The translations under genes were made by a program, and so were the position numbers. 64,000 nucleotides of DNA, taken from positions 25,739,598-25,803,597 of the forward strand of contig NC_060235.2 of the NCBI RefSeq assembly GCF_021155775.2. Direction: 5' to 3'. Under the pieces are notes generated by a model. The model worked only from the letters and a program-made list of their open reading frames with translations. It was not told the origin of the DNA and did not search any database. The number at the start of each line of letters is the position of its first letter. Position 1 is the stretch's first letter. Origin of the DNA: Neodiprion pinetum. Taxonomy: Eukaryota; Arthropoda; Insecta; Hymenoptera; Diprionidae. This document shows, piece by piece, positions 24,149-37,030 of the stretch.

Positions 24149-26190
24149 TTGTACACCACTGCGTTTGCGGTTTAGTAAACGAGAGTTTGTGCCTATATGA
24201 CTGTGTCGTGGAAATCCGTGAAACAGAAAATCGAAAAGGCCTTTTCTAACATTCACCTGAGGAATTCCCGCGGTTGTAAGAATTTCCGCGCTAGTAAATA
24301 TTACATTTTTACATCGTTATTATGTATCATGCACTTGCAATTAAACACACATCCACACACACACGCACGAGTTTCGAGCAGATGTTTCTTACCGGCTGTT
24401 CAAACGTAAAATTTCTCAAGGTGCCACGATTTCGATCCACAACGGGTTGTGTTTAAAAAGTTTTCTGTGAAACTCGCCGTCCAACGCCACCGGATAGGCA
24501 ACCGAAAATACATTTTGAATATGTAGCAATACTAGATGAACTTTCGGTTGCTCATCTCCTATCGTTCAGTGGAAAGTTTCACAGAAAACTTTTGGTATAT
24601 CGATCAACCAGCGTCAAACGCAATCTCTTTTCAAATATTATGAGTATACTTCACACGAGTCACAGTTCTGCTGGCATTACTAACGGTTACAAATTTCACT
24701 CTAGCTTGCAGGAATGCAACCGCTCTGCACAATCAGTTGCGAATTGTTGCGATGTATAATTGGGCTGAAAAACTTTCAAACAAGTACAGTTTAATTTGGT
24801 AATATTTATCACGTGTCGAGGTGCAGAAACCAATCGCGCGATCAGATTCATATTTTTTTTTACATCATCGAAAGCGATAGTCCGCAGAAAACTATTCATT
24901 GTTGTTTTTCAAAAAAAACTTCACCTGTTCCTGTGTACCGGCAATGCTCATTACGTGATTTAAACAAATCCACTCTCATTAATTAACGGGTAAAACTGGA
25001 AATTTTTCCTACTTTCAGAGATATCTTCATCTGCGATGAAGCGTCTTTATTTTTCTTTTTTTTTTTTTGTGTGTTTTATCGAGTTTCTCTCAGTTTAGAA
25101 TCCGTGAGATGGAATTTCGGTGATTGAAAAATAAGGTCTACGCAATTAAACGCTGAATCCGCGGTAACGCAATAAAATTGCTCAAGCCAGTGACTTTTAC
25201 GAGGAGCAAAAATGGGAAAGTAAATTAATTGAAAAAAAAAGAGAAGAAAAGGAAACGGAAGGCTTTGACCTTACGCAAGTTTCGCAATGCCGATGCAGCT
25301 GTATTACGTGTAACTATTTATAAGGCAGTATCAAACTATAACGTAATTCGCAGAGTTTACAGCCCGGTTTAAACGAACAACGTAGAGTTCTGGTGACCGA
25401 GGGAGAATGGATCTATCGATCGATGACCTGACTACACGGACGCTTTCGTTCTGCTTCGGTTCGCGCTGCACTTTCACTTGTAATAAAATTCTTATCAATC
25501 GAATAAACTTCGCCGTCGTGTCTCCTTAGTAGACGGTTTTAATGTATTATTATTAACGTTGCATTTGTGTTACATTACGTTTATATTTTATACAGACAAA
25601 CGTTCGTACGGTCAAGATTTCATCCAATCTTGTTGCTCCGTCATGACTCTTGGAACGTGTCTTAATCGCGGACAATGCGCGTACTTGTTTAGATAGTTTC
25701 GATCTTAGATATCATCGCAATTGTCGTCGACGTCGAATATCTCGCAATTATTGTCCAACACGCTGATCGTTAGTGGGCTAGATTTTCGTATAGTTCCAAT
25801 TCGACATTTATTTCAACTAACCCGTACCTATCGTTTGATTCGACGAAGTATTATTTCTTCGTGTTGTATAGTTATACTGTAAAAAATTTACGGTGCTAAA
25901 ATTAGTAAAAAATGGCCAATGCGAACTACGATAGAACATTTTTCGTAGTCGATTCAGAACTTGAACGTAAGATTGAATGTTAGTTTGACGATACGTAGTA
26001 CTAGATTGACATCGAGTAGCGTTGGATTGACACCGAAAAATATTCTCCACAAACCCACGCCGCATTTTTTACAGTACAGAGCACAGTCATATTTAATAGA
26101 CACTTCTCTCACGACTATCTAAAACTCATTTTCATTCAAGAACGGTTGATTTATTTTTCGTAACGTTTATCAGTTTCAGGACATCCAACG
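24149..26190. other. Intronic stretch, no gene apart from the hairpin element
   Basis: AT-rich intron. Besides the 24456..24593 hairpin it holds a short (CA)n patch near 24345..24365 and a T-run near 25050. No coding sequence recognised. Confidence 0.5.
24456..24593. repeat. 138-bp imperfect hairpin with 19-bp perfect terminal inverted repeats
   Basis: The left end AAAAGTTTTCTGTGAAACT (24456..24474) is the exact reverse complement of 24575..24593. Inside, GGATAGGCAACCGAAA on the left pairs with TTTCGGTTGCTCATCTCCTA on the right apart from a 4-5 base bulge. Most of the element would therefore fold into one long stem with a small AT-rich loop. No clear target-site duplication is visible. It could be a small MITE or a hairpin RNA precursor. 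Confidence 0.6.
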
Positions 26191-26900
26191 TGGCGGAAGC
26201 TCGGTGTATACGATGACACGATATATCTCTGTAAGATACGATGCCCGTACACTCGTTCGTAGACAAAAGCGGAGCGGAAACTGCAGAGCTCGACGAGATC
26301 ATGTTCGCCGCACGTATAGACAGGTAAGTCGAGCCTTCCGGCGGCTACGTAAGTTGTAGCGTCTTCTGGAACGCGTGGAGAGATCGGGTCCGCGGAGATG
26401 CACGTGCGAAGGAAGAAGAAGAAGAAGAAGAAGGCGAATAAAAAAACCGCTCGCACGTGTCTCGAGAATTTGGTTAATTCCGGTGCTCTCGACGTCCGAT
26501 TTACCGAGTCGTGGATCCCGGCGATTCGACAAATCCTCTTTCGCCTCTTATTCTTCCTATTCACCCCCTCCACCACCCTTAAAACGGTTCACCGCGTTCT
26601 CACAATACCCGCGGACTTGCCAAGTTCTGCCACGGAGTCGGTATCGAATCGACACGGCGAGGTCGTCGCTGCTCGGTGACTCAAAGAGAAAGTCCGTCCA
26701 CTTACTCCGTTGTACAGTTTGCGGTCTGAAAGAGCGCCGCCGCGACGACGCGACGACGAATCTTTCAACCTGTAGCGCCTTTCCTCGAGTAGACGGACAG
26801 TCTCCTTCTGGACAAAGGCTGACGGAGGTGATACGATTTCGAAGTGTGGAGATCGGGTGAATGCGAGCAAGGGTTGAACGAAATGAAGTGAAGCATCGTG
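26191..26900. other. GC-rich island with overlapping ORFs, function unknown
   Basis: CpG-rich block with a GAAGAA repeat (about 26408..26430) and open frames on both strands (up to 161 codons). None resembles a known family, and high GC alone lengthens ORFs. It may be a regulatory element or an untranslated exon. An exact AP-1 site is at 26677..26683. Confidence 0.3.
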
Positions 26901-28510
26901 CGTGCGATGCCGTTCCCAGCAGTGTCTTCCTCGGAATTAACATTTCGCGTCGTTATCCGCAAACGGAAAGCTTGGTTCGAATCTGAGGTGGATAATCGCA
27001 TTTGTTGCGGTCTCGCGTATCGATTGAGTACCATGTTGCCCGGGGAAAGTTTAATTGCACGGCAATCTCGTTAGCGTCAATTCCAAGACTGACAACACTT
27101 AGGTACTATTCGACTGCAGGTGATGCGTTGAAGATGAATCGCCTCTTTGATATTTCGCTTCATTTGTCACGGCATAGCGATAGTTAATCAGGAATTTTAC
27201 GATCAAACAACTTCCCAAACATTCGTACAGGCTCGGCTGGGAGCCGTTCCTTGAACGATAGTAGCGTTAAAGTACCGAAAAGAAAGTTTCTCACAATTAT
27301 AATTCCCACGAGAATAAACGGCAATTGAATCTCTACTGACAATGAGCGTAGGTGCCGACAGTGCGGCTGTATTCAAAAGTTTCTCGTGACGGATTCGAGT
27401 AGTGCGCACAGTTTGTCGAACGTGGCGCGCAATCTTTGAAACTTGAACGAAAAAACCACAGTACAGTGGCGAAAACCTTTCGACACCTCATGGCAATCGG
27501 CTACCTCTCTTCACAGGTTGTACAACGTACAGCCTTGGACTCGATTTAGTACTACGCAAAGGAATTAGTCGTTTCATTAGACTTCGTCGAAGTTGGGAAA
27601 GAGGTCGAGCAGGTGTGCCGAAAAACGGTGCCGGGAAACCGACAATCGGAAGGATATCGGATTTCGATTGTCTATTTGCAGCTACGACTAAGAATCCATC
27701 GGTTTCGCTGCATTTCAGTCCTTTTCAGGAATATTCGGTAAAGGACTGGCCGGTGACCTTATCAAGTGAAATTTTGGAAATCCTGGCGGTATCGGAGAAA
27801 TGTCGCAGTCTGAAATATTAGATATTGTTGGGAATAGTCAGAGCCTTTCTACAGGGAAAAACATGAACAAAAAGACTTGACTAACGTCTAACGATATAAT
27901 GATTGGTGTCCCAGCTGTGTGTAAAATCGGTGTTGTAGCAAAGTTGATTGTTGCCAATTACTTTGAACTCCGGAACATGTAAAAGATGGAAGTAAACAGT
28001 GACATCGATACTTCAAAATTGCGAAACATTGAATATCTTCACCGCTCTTCGGACTTTACACGCTATTATCAAATCTGGAAAGCCTGAAACAGTCAGGTAG
28101 TTTTACGTTTCAGTTCTTGTAGTCAGGTTGATCGACCTTTCCATTATTCCAGTTTAATTTAAACCAAAACTGCAAATTTTCAAACACATCTATCTCATTA
28201 AGCGCATGGTCTTAACAAGCACTAGCGCATTTCATACTATGCTACGCGCGTTATCATGACTGAAGGAATTGAAGCGATCTCGTGTCCGATCCACCGATTT
28301 CGATACCTCTTCAGTCCAATCGGTTTGTATCCGGAGGTGTTTGAAAAAACCAAAGCCGAAGATTCAAAACCGTAACCCACTCACTGACCGAAGAAGCCAT
28401 TGCATTTGAAATGACTTGGCAACCACGACCCATTTCCAATCGATTCCTCGAGTAAAATGCTGAGCAAATAAGGACAAACGAACATTTCGTATAGCAAAAG
28501 AAGGGTCGGC
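26901..28510. other. Intronic stretch, no gene
   Basis: Mixed composition, no recognisable gene, repeat or mobile element. A GGTTCGAATCT near 26965 resembles a tRNA B box, but there is no A box or cloverleaf. Confidence 0.5.
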
Positions 28511-28835
28511 GTGCCAACTTTGATCCTACGGGTCCGTGTTCCTTACTTTGGCACCAGAGTTTGTTGTCTTGATCGATTTGTTTCCGGGTCGTTGGACTCA
28601 GGGTGCAGTGCGTTACCTGCGCCGCGTGGCAAACCGCGGAATCGATACAAGGACCGGTCCGATCGGGAGCAGCTTCCCTTATCGTCGTGGTATGCGCGTG
28701 CATTCAACACCGGAAAAAAGACGAAGGACGAGCCTGCAGTAGGTAATGAATTAGTCATCGCTGGCGAGCCCTTGAAGCGCGCCAACGACTCTCATCCGTC
28801 CCTTTCCGCCCCGCTGCTCCCTCATCCTGCCTCCT

Positions 28836-28882
28836 CCCCCCCCCCCCCCCCCCCCGCCGATCCCTTATCCCTTATCCCTTAT
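28836..28882. repeat. (C)20 followed by (CCCTTAT)3
   Basis: Twenty C residues at 28836..28855, then three perfect CCCTTAT heptamers at 28862..28882. On the sense strand of the host gene this is GGG-ATAA-GGG-ATAA-GGG followed by a G20 tract, a clear G-quadruplex candidate. Confidence 0.9.
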
Positions 28883-29093
28883 GCCCACCTTGCTTGTGCG
28901 CACGACGTAGGTACAATAGAAAACGGACATGTGCGAGTGTTCGGTCGTGTTGCGTTATACACGTCGCGTAGCGTTGCGTCATACCGCGTTTCGTTGTTGC
29001 GGGCAACGCGTGTATGGATCAGCTGTCGATGACAATTATCGTGAGTCATGAATCCCCGTCCGGTTTAAACCGTATCAATGACGACCCTTCTTA

Positions 29094-29119
29094 CCCCCCC
29101 CCCCCCCCCCCCCCCCCCC
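29094..29119. repeat. (C)26 homopolymer
   Basis: Twenty-six consecutive C residues on the plus strand, which would be G26 in the host transcript. Such tracts are prone to length error in sequencing, so the exact length is uncertain. Confidence 0.9.
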
Positions 29120-29270
29120 AATCACCCCTACACGTTTACCCGGCCCAGATTCCCAGGGAACTTCCTCCCCCTGCCTCTCAGCCACCCCAATTTAAGGGCT
29201 CTTCGCACACCGGTCACACCGGTTGACATCGCTGCCATGCCTGCCGATGACGCGACCTACGAATAATCCG

Positions 29271-32200
29271 GGTGAAATATATCGTTTTGTGGTTCTATCT
29301 GAGGGATGTGCTTGCGTGAGTAAAAATGATGGTTTTCAGCGTACCAAAGTTACCAGAAACAACGTTGCGTCGTAGGCGTATTCTATTTTAAATCTTCATT
29401 GTTGAACTTAATACTACAATCTGCTCCAATTTCACCGAGATACTTTATCCTTATCTCGTAGACTCTGGAACGACAACGTTCGTGACAAATTCGCATCAAA
29501 ATTGACGCACTGTGATAAACGATAGTTTTGTCATCTGGCGGTGAATAACATGGCAAATAACAATTCGTAAATGAGATTTAATTATCGAGTTGCGCGACTT
29601 TCGTAGCCGAGGATCGATATCTTTGTCTTTGCGAAAGTTTCGACGATGTGACATTGAAAAAGGTGCAATTTCTTTGACGAACTATCGTAATACCATCGAC
29701 TTGTTCCACTTGTCGAATAACAGTTTGAATCAGGTTTAACGGGTAAGAAATGAGCGTATAGATCGAAGAAATCGATTCAGCATATTCGCAGTTTTGGTGT
29801 TGATTTTCGGAGCTAAATTTAAATTATATTTAAATTCAACGATTAACCGCAGCTACGGATTGTTTTCAAGAAATCGCTTCACCTTGAACGCGTACCGAGC
29901 AAGGAGGCTGTTTCCGGTGCAAATATTTCCCGGAGTTCCCGGTATCCCGACTACTCACCGCGAGGTGATGCGATGACGCGATCCGGGAAGTTAATTTAGG
30001 GAACGATTCTCGAAATCGCGGTATCGCGAGGGGTTCCTATCATGCTCAACGTGCGAACTTTACAGCGCAAAATACGCGGGCTTTCGGCGTGTGTATCTCG
30101 AGAGACGTGCACGCATGCAGATGCTTCCTGTGGGAGTCGGGACCAACGCGTGAGAACAAAGATCTGATGGGAAACTCGGTGCGTGTCTCGGGAATCAGCG
30201 AGCAGTGCAATTAGACTCATGCGCCGCTTATGAAAAGTTCGAATAAGTCACACGAGAAATGAGATTTTTACTTATTTGGTAATGGATGAGATATTTCACA
30301 AATATCTATCTGCGGTCACTTTGTACGGTCCTTAATTATTTTCACTTTTCATCGTAACCGAAATATCTAGGCCACAGGCACGATATGGAAATGAGTTTTT
30401 TCGACGAAACCAGAAAATCTACCATGCATTGCTATTTTTGTCGAACACGCCTCAGTCCTACTGTACTTTATCGTCGCTGTTACGATAATTTGATGTTGCA
30501 GGTGTAACAATAAATTGATACTCAAAGGCAACGGTAATTGTACTAAGTAGTTACTTGTATCGCATTTTATGGTAGTTCCAAGTATATTCGAGCCGTTATT
30601 GTAACGATAACCTATTTTACTAGAATTCACTGGCAATTGTAACAAATAAAATCTCTCTCTGTTCAGTTACGGGATATATACGTTCTTTTTTTAATTCGTT
30701 GTGAAAAATGTATGTCATTTATTTCTATGAACAAATGAGGTACGGTTTAAAATAATAATTCAACTCGAACGACGAAATTTATTCTTATATTTTTTTCGAA
30801 ATATCTGTTCGTGAAATATCCCGCTGACTCATGATTTTTTCTGAGCATTCTATTACACAGTAACTTCAAGAAGTGCGTGCTTTATTTGAGAAGTAGTCAA
30901 ATTTACTCGTCCTAAATAAAACCATTCTTATCTCTAGAAGAACCGCATGTGGGAGCCAAGCCTTCGTACTTTCAACATATCGTACGTAACTATATGTGAT
31001 TCATGCAATGCTGATAAATATTCAGTTTTTAGAACGATGCGTTGACATAAAATGAAAATAAATTTTACAACTACAAAACAATTTTCTTATTGCACACGAT
31101 GTTTCCAATGGTGAAAAAAATGAACGCTCGTTTGAGAATCATACGCGATAGATCGTAGATTACAGATTCCACCGTGAAAAATGCGCGTAATTTCACGAAG
31201 ATTGCCTGATAACAAGCTTCTGCAACAAGAGTTGTGAAAAACAATGAAATGGTCATGAAATTCCGACATTAAATGGTTTTGCAACAAGAACTCGAGCTGG
31301 AATTAAAATCCCCATTCATGCATTTTAAACTCGAGAGTGTCGTCACCGGAAAAATAACCAGTTTTTACACAGAACCCTATTAAATCCCCGATGCATCCGC
31401 TCGTGTATTTGCATAAGCAAGACACACACATAATGGGCCCATTTATGAATGAATCAACCTCGCGCAATGAAACCGGAGATCGTTATCCGACCAGAGCATG
31501 TATCCGTGCTGATTGTGAAACCCTCGCGTATTCTCAATCTGCAGAACAAACAGTTCGGAATTTTTCATCCTGGATTAGCTGGCCGAGCTGCAAATTATTT
31601 TATACAATTTCGTATTTTTTATTTCAAAGGGTTAAGATTGAGCAAAATCGATTATTTTTGTCGACTTTATTACGATATTAATACAAAAATACAAGATACT
31701 AGAATTATAAACAAAAGCTTAGGTAGAAATGCTCAATTTCAAATCGTTGAGAAATTGTTAAAAATCTAGTAGACGGCTTATTTTATTTAGAAGACTATTT
31801 TCTACAGATTCACTGATTGGTAAGATTTTTTTTATTTTTTTTTTAATCGTGTCAGCATGCTTAAATATTAAATCTTGCAACATTTCACGGGTATTGATTA
31901 CTTAAAAAAAAATTCAGTATTGAATTGTCCACGCGGGGAAAAAAAGTTTGTTTCAGTGACTTTGCAGAGAATAGTCTTCTGATTTAAACGAGCCATAAAC
32001 GTACAGTGAAATCGAACGAATCAATTAGATTTTGAACAATTTCAAAGCGATTTAAAACAAAGCATCGATATTTTACCTGCTGCCTATCAATCCCAGTAAA
32101 ATTTTTCATCAAAACACTGCCGAGAGATCATCGTCGGTTTGTTAATCATATAATGCTTGCAAGACTCACGATTCTGACCGTACGGTTGCGTTTTCGGTGC

Positions 32201-32547
32201 ATCTCGGTATATAGTGAGAAAAATTGGAGGAATTGCCGGAGAAATAAAATGTAATCAAACAGCACACGCAGCGACCGGGTGTCTGTTTCTTTTCCAAATA
32301 GCATCGTACAGTCATACTGAATTGTTGTACCGAACGGTTCACACATTTAAAAAAATTATTTACCCAGGCAGGTATTTCATTTGTCAGTTTGTTGTGCTTG
32401 TACTTTACGTTATGTGCAATCACACCTACATTTCTATGTAATTCGATAACCTTCAGACGTGCGAAAAAATTCTGTCAAAGAAATTTGCGCTAATCACAGT
32501 AGCCTCGAAACGACGCTAACTTCGATTCACGTATCAGCTGCAACTGC
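29271..32547. other. Intronic stretch, no gene
   Basis: AT-rich, no recognisable gene or element. An AP-1 heptamer lies at 30825..30831. A 106-codon plus-strand ORF at 31449..31769 shows no family resemblance. Confidence 0.5.
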
Positions 32548-32566
32548 ATATATATATATATATATA
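32548..32566. repeat. (AT)n microsatellite
   Basis: Perfect alternating AT run of 19 bp. Simple repeat. Confidence 0.9.
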
Positions 32567-32605
32567 CTAGTGCGTGTAGCTCTCGATTTTTAAAGTTTTA
32601 AAGTG

Positions 32606-32644
32606 CACCTGCAACGATCGACGAAAACGTTGCACCTGCACCTG
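32606..32644. promoter_or_regulatory. Triple CACCTG E2-box cluster
   Basis: CACCTG occurs at 32606..32611, 32633..32638 and 32639..32644. The first two copies are held in an inverted arrangement, TGCAACG...CGTTGCA. CACCTG is the core bound by Snail/Scratch/ZEB zinc fingers and some bHLH dimers. Three in 39 bp is a homotypic cluster; function is inferred. Confidence 0.35.
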
Positions 32645-33834
32645 TAGAAGGTACAGAGATAAAATCATTTTTACCGCACATGACTGCGCTTACTGAGTAT
32701 ATTTAGCGTGAATTTATTAAACTTTAACTGCGGAGCCAAACTGCAGAGCCAAAACCAAATTTGGTCGCAAATGAAATGATCATTTTATTCAATTGTTATA
32801 TGAGTTAAATTTCTGGTTACGTAATACGTAGCTGATGAGTAATCGTTGAACTTGACGAATGAATTTTGATTGCTTGGTTTCTTTTTTTGATTGTTTGGTA
32901 AAATTTTTATAGATTAATGATTTTGATATTATTATTAATGATGACACATCTGACATAAATGTGTGTGAAATTACAAGCCTAAGCTTGAAAAACGAGATCA
33001 ATAATAACAATTTTATTCGATCAAAACAAGTAAGCAAAATAAAAAAAAAAAAAAAAAATTATCATCGCGCGATGATAACAATTTCGAGCGTAAGAAATAA
33101 GCGCTCGATGATGAGACACGGTGAATTCTTATCAACTGACTCGTCAGTACGTACATAAATCACGGGTCAAGTATAATATTATTATACCGACATGACGCAA
33201 ATCAATCTGTATAATAATTTATGCCTTGGTTATAAGTATGGACTAATATACTCGGATCAATATAATACAAGTGTAAAACGATGTGCTGTATTTTTTTTCA
33301 TTTCTCACTAGAAATCAATCAATAGCCTTCTCTCGTTACTTTTCTGTTAATCCTCGAATGATCGTTTGACATTATAGATACGTGCATTAGTTTAATCGAT
33401 TAAATTCTCTCGTTTCGTCAGCCGTCCTTTCGTCCTGCACTTATTTATAATATATATCTGGAGAACCGAGGAAACTGATCGTCGATAAGTATTGCATACA
33501 AGTATGGAAATTGATTTCGTATTATCCACACATGCAAACACGTATGCCGCATGACTCGGGAATATCGTCGAGTTATCGCCACGGATAGATAGACATCTTC
33601 GACTTTTATACGCACATATATGTATGTATTCCAGTATCTACATACCTACGTCAGGCTCGAACAACCGACGAATGACCCCGAAGCCACGGCCATGGCCGCA
33701 TGACTCACCGATGCATGCGGTGCTCTGGCTTTGAACACTCGGTTGTAAGTGTATAGGCGAAACGAGGTGCGCGATGCACCGAGGATGAAAAAAGAAAGAC
33801 GCAAAGAAAGGTTAGCTTTTTTGAATTCGGCACG
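32645..33834. other. Intronic stretch, no gene
   Basis: Very AT-rich, with an (A) tract near 33040..33057 and an AP-1 heptamer at 33701..33707. No coding sequence recognised. Confidence 0.5.
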
Positions 33835-33960
33835 GCCGGAAGGTCCAGGGCTGTTGGGCATGTTACGGGGAACAGGAGAACCTGGAATAGTCAGGGAATT
33901 TCTTCCGACCTGGAATTATCAGGGAAAAGTCAGGGAAAAGTCAGGGAATTTAGTAAATAA
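33835..33960. repeat. TCAGGGAA-type repeat stretch
   Basis: Contains CCTGGAATAGTCAGGGAATT at 33881, CCTGGAATTATCAGGGAA at 33909, then AAAGTCAGGGAA twice in tandem. Words of this kind (CCTGGAA, GTCAGGGAA) occur in dispersed repeats of several animal genomes. A diverged tail (TGGAAAATTCAAGGAATTT) follows near 34222. No coding capacity. Confidence 0.55.
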
Positions 33961-34321
33961 GACGGAAATTTCATGTCCTTGGAAGAAATTAGCTGCAAGT
34001 TTTGTGGTAATTTGAAAATGTTGTAACATTACTTTATACCAACACTTCCTTTCGATTTTTTCTTAATTTTTCTAAAGAAAATTACAGCCTGTCGTTAGGA
34101 AATAGATTAGACCAAGTTTGTCAATTGTACGACGTTAAAAATATTTACTGTCATTTATTTGTGAATACGCTATTATTAAGTGGTGTGTCAGTGGATAACG
34201 ACAATTTTTTCCGCTGGAATATATGGAAAATTCAAGGAATTTGAGATTCCGAAAAACGTACCAACCCTGAAATTACATTTCGTATACAGACTTCGATAGT
34301 TCGCAATTGTAGTTCGGGCCG

Positions 34322-34354
34322 TTTTTTTTTTTTTTTTTTCTCTCTCTCTCTCTA
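34322..34354. repeat. (T)19(CT)7 tract
   Basis: Nineteen T followed by seven CT dinucleotides. Simple low-complexity sequence. Confidence 0.9.
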
Positions 34355-35610
34355 CATAAGGTGAATGAAACCGACGAATAAACGGACGCACGTTAAGAAA
34401 ACACTTTGAATAATCAAGTAAAACGTTCTGAACTGAATGATATTTAAATAAGTTACAGTTGGTCGATACAATGAATTGAAAACAAAAAGTCATGTACCCA
34501 ATTTTCGAAAAATTTGTAGAAATTTTTGAACTTGTGTTTTCGAAGCTCTGGCTACGACCATTTTGTAAAATTGCGTTGCATCTGCGTCAAATATGCAGTT
34601 AACTTTTATGTAAAATTTAGTTTCAATTGATAAAAAATCTGTTCTCCCGGAATTCAGGATGCAACATTTTCAAATTGTGCAGGCAATGACAGTTTGTCGT
34701 TTTTTCTGTGACTTCATCGATAACGAGGAATCGTATTTTTTTTTTCAACTAAATACCACGGACCACACAAGTTTCCGGATTTAGGCCCAATTTTTGACAT
34801 AGGTATAAATATTTTAAAAATCGAATTGTTCGTTTTAAAAAAACGGAATCATTGTTCTATTTAAAAATTCAAATTTACGAATCACACGGATTCCGAAATA
34901 TGAAATACAGAAACGTGCAGCGACGTAAATTACGTCTAAAATAGTTGCGCCGTTGCATTTGTCTTGCATATATTATTAATTGCAATTTTTTCAACCACAG
35001 AGAAAAAGGTCGAAGTGGCCGAGCAATCAATCAGGATTAAAGTAGTCGGTTGCTACTCGTAATTCGAAGAGTCGCCCGGTATACGCTCGGAATAATGCCG
35101 TAATTTAATTCATGAATATGCATACGGCATGCGTGACGCGCAGATGAGACTTATGTCAGCGGGTAAGTATATAAAACCATAGATGTATATTGTATATGTT
35201 ACAGTTTAGTCGCGATGTTCGATCCAATTTAAAGAAACTTTTTTCTTTTCACGCTTCCGCGATATCGACGAGGTCCGGCGTGAAAATTTTTTGCGAGTAT
35301 CTGATTGAAAACAATTTGTATCACTACTCGACACTTCGTATTGTTACCCCGAAATTGAATCTCGGTTTTTATTCAATTTTAGTGATTCGATTGAACCGAT
35401 CGAGTATTTTTCGTGCCGTACATTATCTCCGTAGCCTTTGAATCGCATCTTGTACCAAGTTTGAGGTTATTCAAATTAGCGATGACTAAAATAGACTGGT
35501 TCATTCATATTTACAGAGTTGACGATCCTATACATTTTAAAAAGCCTCTTTCGCCCGGAATATATCATTTATAGTTTCAGGCTATGAATTAAATATCTCC
35601 AATTTCAATA

Positions 35611-35623
35611 TTCTGAGTCAGCG
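35611..35623. promoter_or_regulatory. Maf recognition element-like site (11 of 13)
   Basis: TTCTGAGTCAGCG matches the palindromic MARE TGCTGAGTCAGCA at 11 of 13 positions around an exact AP-1 core. CNC-bZIP/small Maf dimers (Cnc in flies, NRF2 in vertebrates) bind such sites. Function is inferred. Confidence 0.3.
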
Positions 35624-37030
35624 GAACAAAAAAAAAAAAAAAAATAAACTCGGAAAATTGTAGATGTATTTTTTTATTTGCATTGGTTATTTCTTGACCA
35701 AAATAACACGCCGAGACCACTAATATGAAATTATTGTTTCAAGTTCTCAATAACTCGAATTTCACAACTGCACGAGTTAATCGACTGCGTAATTCAGGCC
35801 ATTCAGGCACACTTCGTTACGGTTTTCGAATAAATCGGGAATCACCGACTGTCAAGGGATAAGATAAGAGGCAAGCTAGCGGCACGTTCAACGTTGAGGA
35901 ACAAGTGTGCATAAACAAAACCTGACATCTATGCGCCGCGCCGCGTTTAATGGTTATTTGTTTTTTGTCCGAACTCAACAGTTTTCTCTAGTTTTTATCG
36001 TAGGCATAGAAATCGCAGTCAGTCGACCTTCGCCGCATGTGCGACCGAGGCGAATTCTTAAGCTCGTGTTGTTGGCTACCAACACGTGTGGCATGTGTGT
36101 CAATGTGTTATACACACGCGAACGTGTCAATGTGTGCATAAAACATAATGTACGCAACGTCGATTGACGTGAGTCATGAATTTGTATTTTGTGCTTCGCT
36201 CGGCTGCCGGGTGGAGGCGCTTGCAAACTACGCAGTTCATGTTTGTCAGCGACGATACATGTGTAAACAAGATGCACGTGTACGGTACGTAACGCGTTCA
36301 CGTATATACCTTACATATGATTTACAGTTTGAGGGAAAAATTATGAAAACGATTTTTTTTAGTGATATATCAAGTGCGGTTTCAATTCCATGAGACGAGT
36401 AAAAAAAATTTATGTCATTTACCGACTTCGAATAGGTGGTCAATTAAGAATTGATATCTTTTCAAATAGATTTATTATGTGATAATCGTGCATCGAGTTG
36501 TGCTAGTCAAATTTTTCACAAAATTCGTGATAAACAAATACCAAAACTATAAACGAGAATTCAGATATAGCGAAGTATAAAAGTCTGACGAATCGATCAG
36601 ATTTTACTCGATTTCATGGTGATGCGAAAACGAAAAATCGATGTTAAATGTTCGTCGAATAACAAGAAAATGTGTTGGAAGTAACTTGATTTAGTACCTG
36701 TATTACTTCTCAATTACACGATGGAAATCGAAAATAATTAACCGTTCGACTCATAGTGATGAGTATTCTTACCACCTATTTTAACTACATCCATTTTTCG
36801 TATATTTAGAGAACTTTTCAGCATATTTCTTTGCGGTTTTTGGTATTTCTGATACTGCACTAATAGGTTTTCAATACTAGACAGCAATTATTGCCATATA
36901 ATGTAAATTATTATTGTTAAAAACAAATTAATGGCAAAAAATCGTGAAAATTAAATGAATAATTTATTTCCGAGAAAGTTACTCATCTACGCATGTACAT
37001 GTTTTTACATAACTTACAAGTTTTTTGGAT

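Larger units (their letters stand above)
28511..29270. other. GC-rich island containing poly-C tracts
   Basis: Open frames here (173 codons on plus, 80 on minus) owe their length to GC content and to the poly-C tracts, which read as poly-proline. No domain is visible. An AP-1 heptamer lies at 29042..29048. It could be a regulatory island; nothing stronger can be said. Confidence 0.35.
33961..37030. other. Intronic stretch, no gene
   Basis: AT-rich. Holds a (T)19(CT)7 tract at 34322..34354 and an (A) tract near 35629..35644. AP-1 heptamers lie at 35614..35620, the latter within a near-complete Maf element, and at 36170..36176. No coding sequence recognised. Confidence 0.5.

Noticed and set aside
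26955..26990. GGTTCGAATCT resembling a tRNA B box
   Set aside because: No A box at a suitable distance upstream and no acceptor stem.
28511..29032. 173-codon plus-strand ORF with a poly-proline run
   Set aside because: The proline run is the poly-C tract; the rest is unstructured GC-rich translation.
19643..32764. Two perfect CArG boxes as evidence of SRF control
   Set aside because: About five matches are expected by chance, so two are not informative.
35008..35090. tRNA-like start GTCGAAGTGGCCGAGC resembling a Leu/Ser tRNA A box
   Set aside because: The matching B box is poor (AATTCGAAGAG) and no cloverleaf can be drawn.
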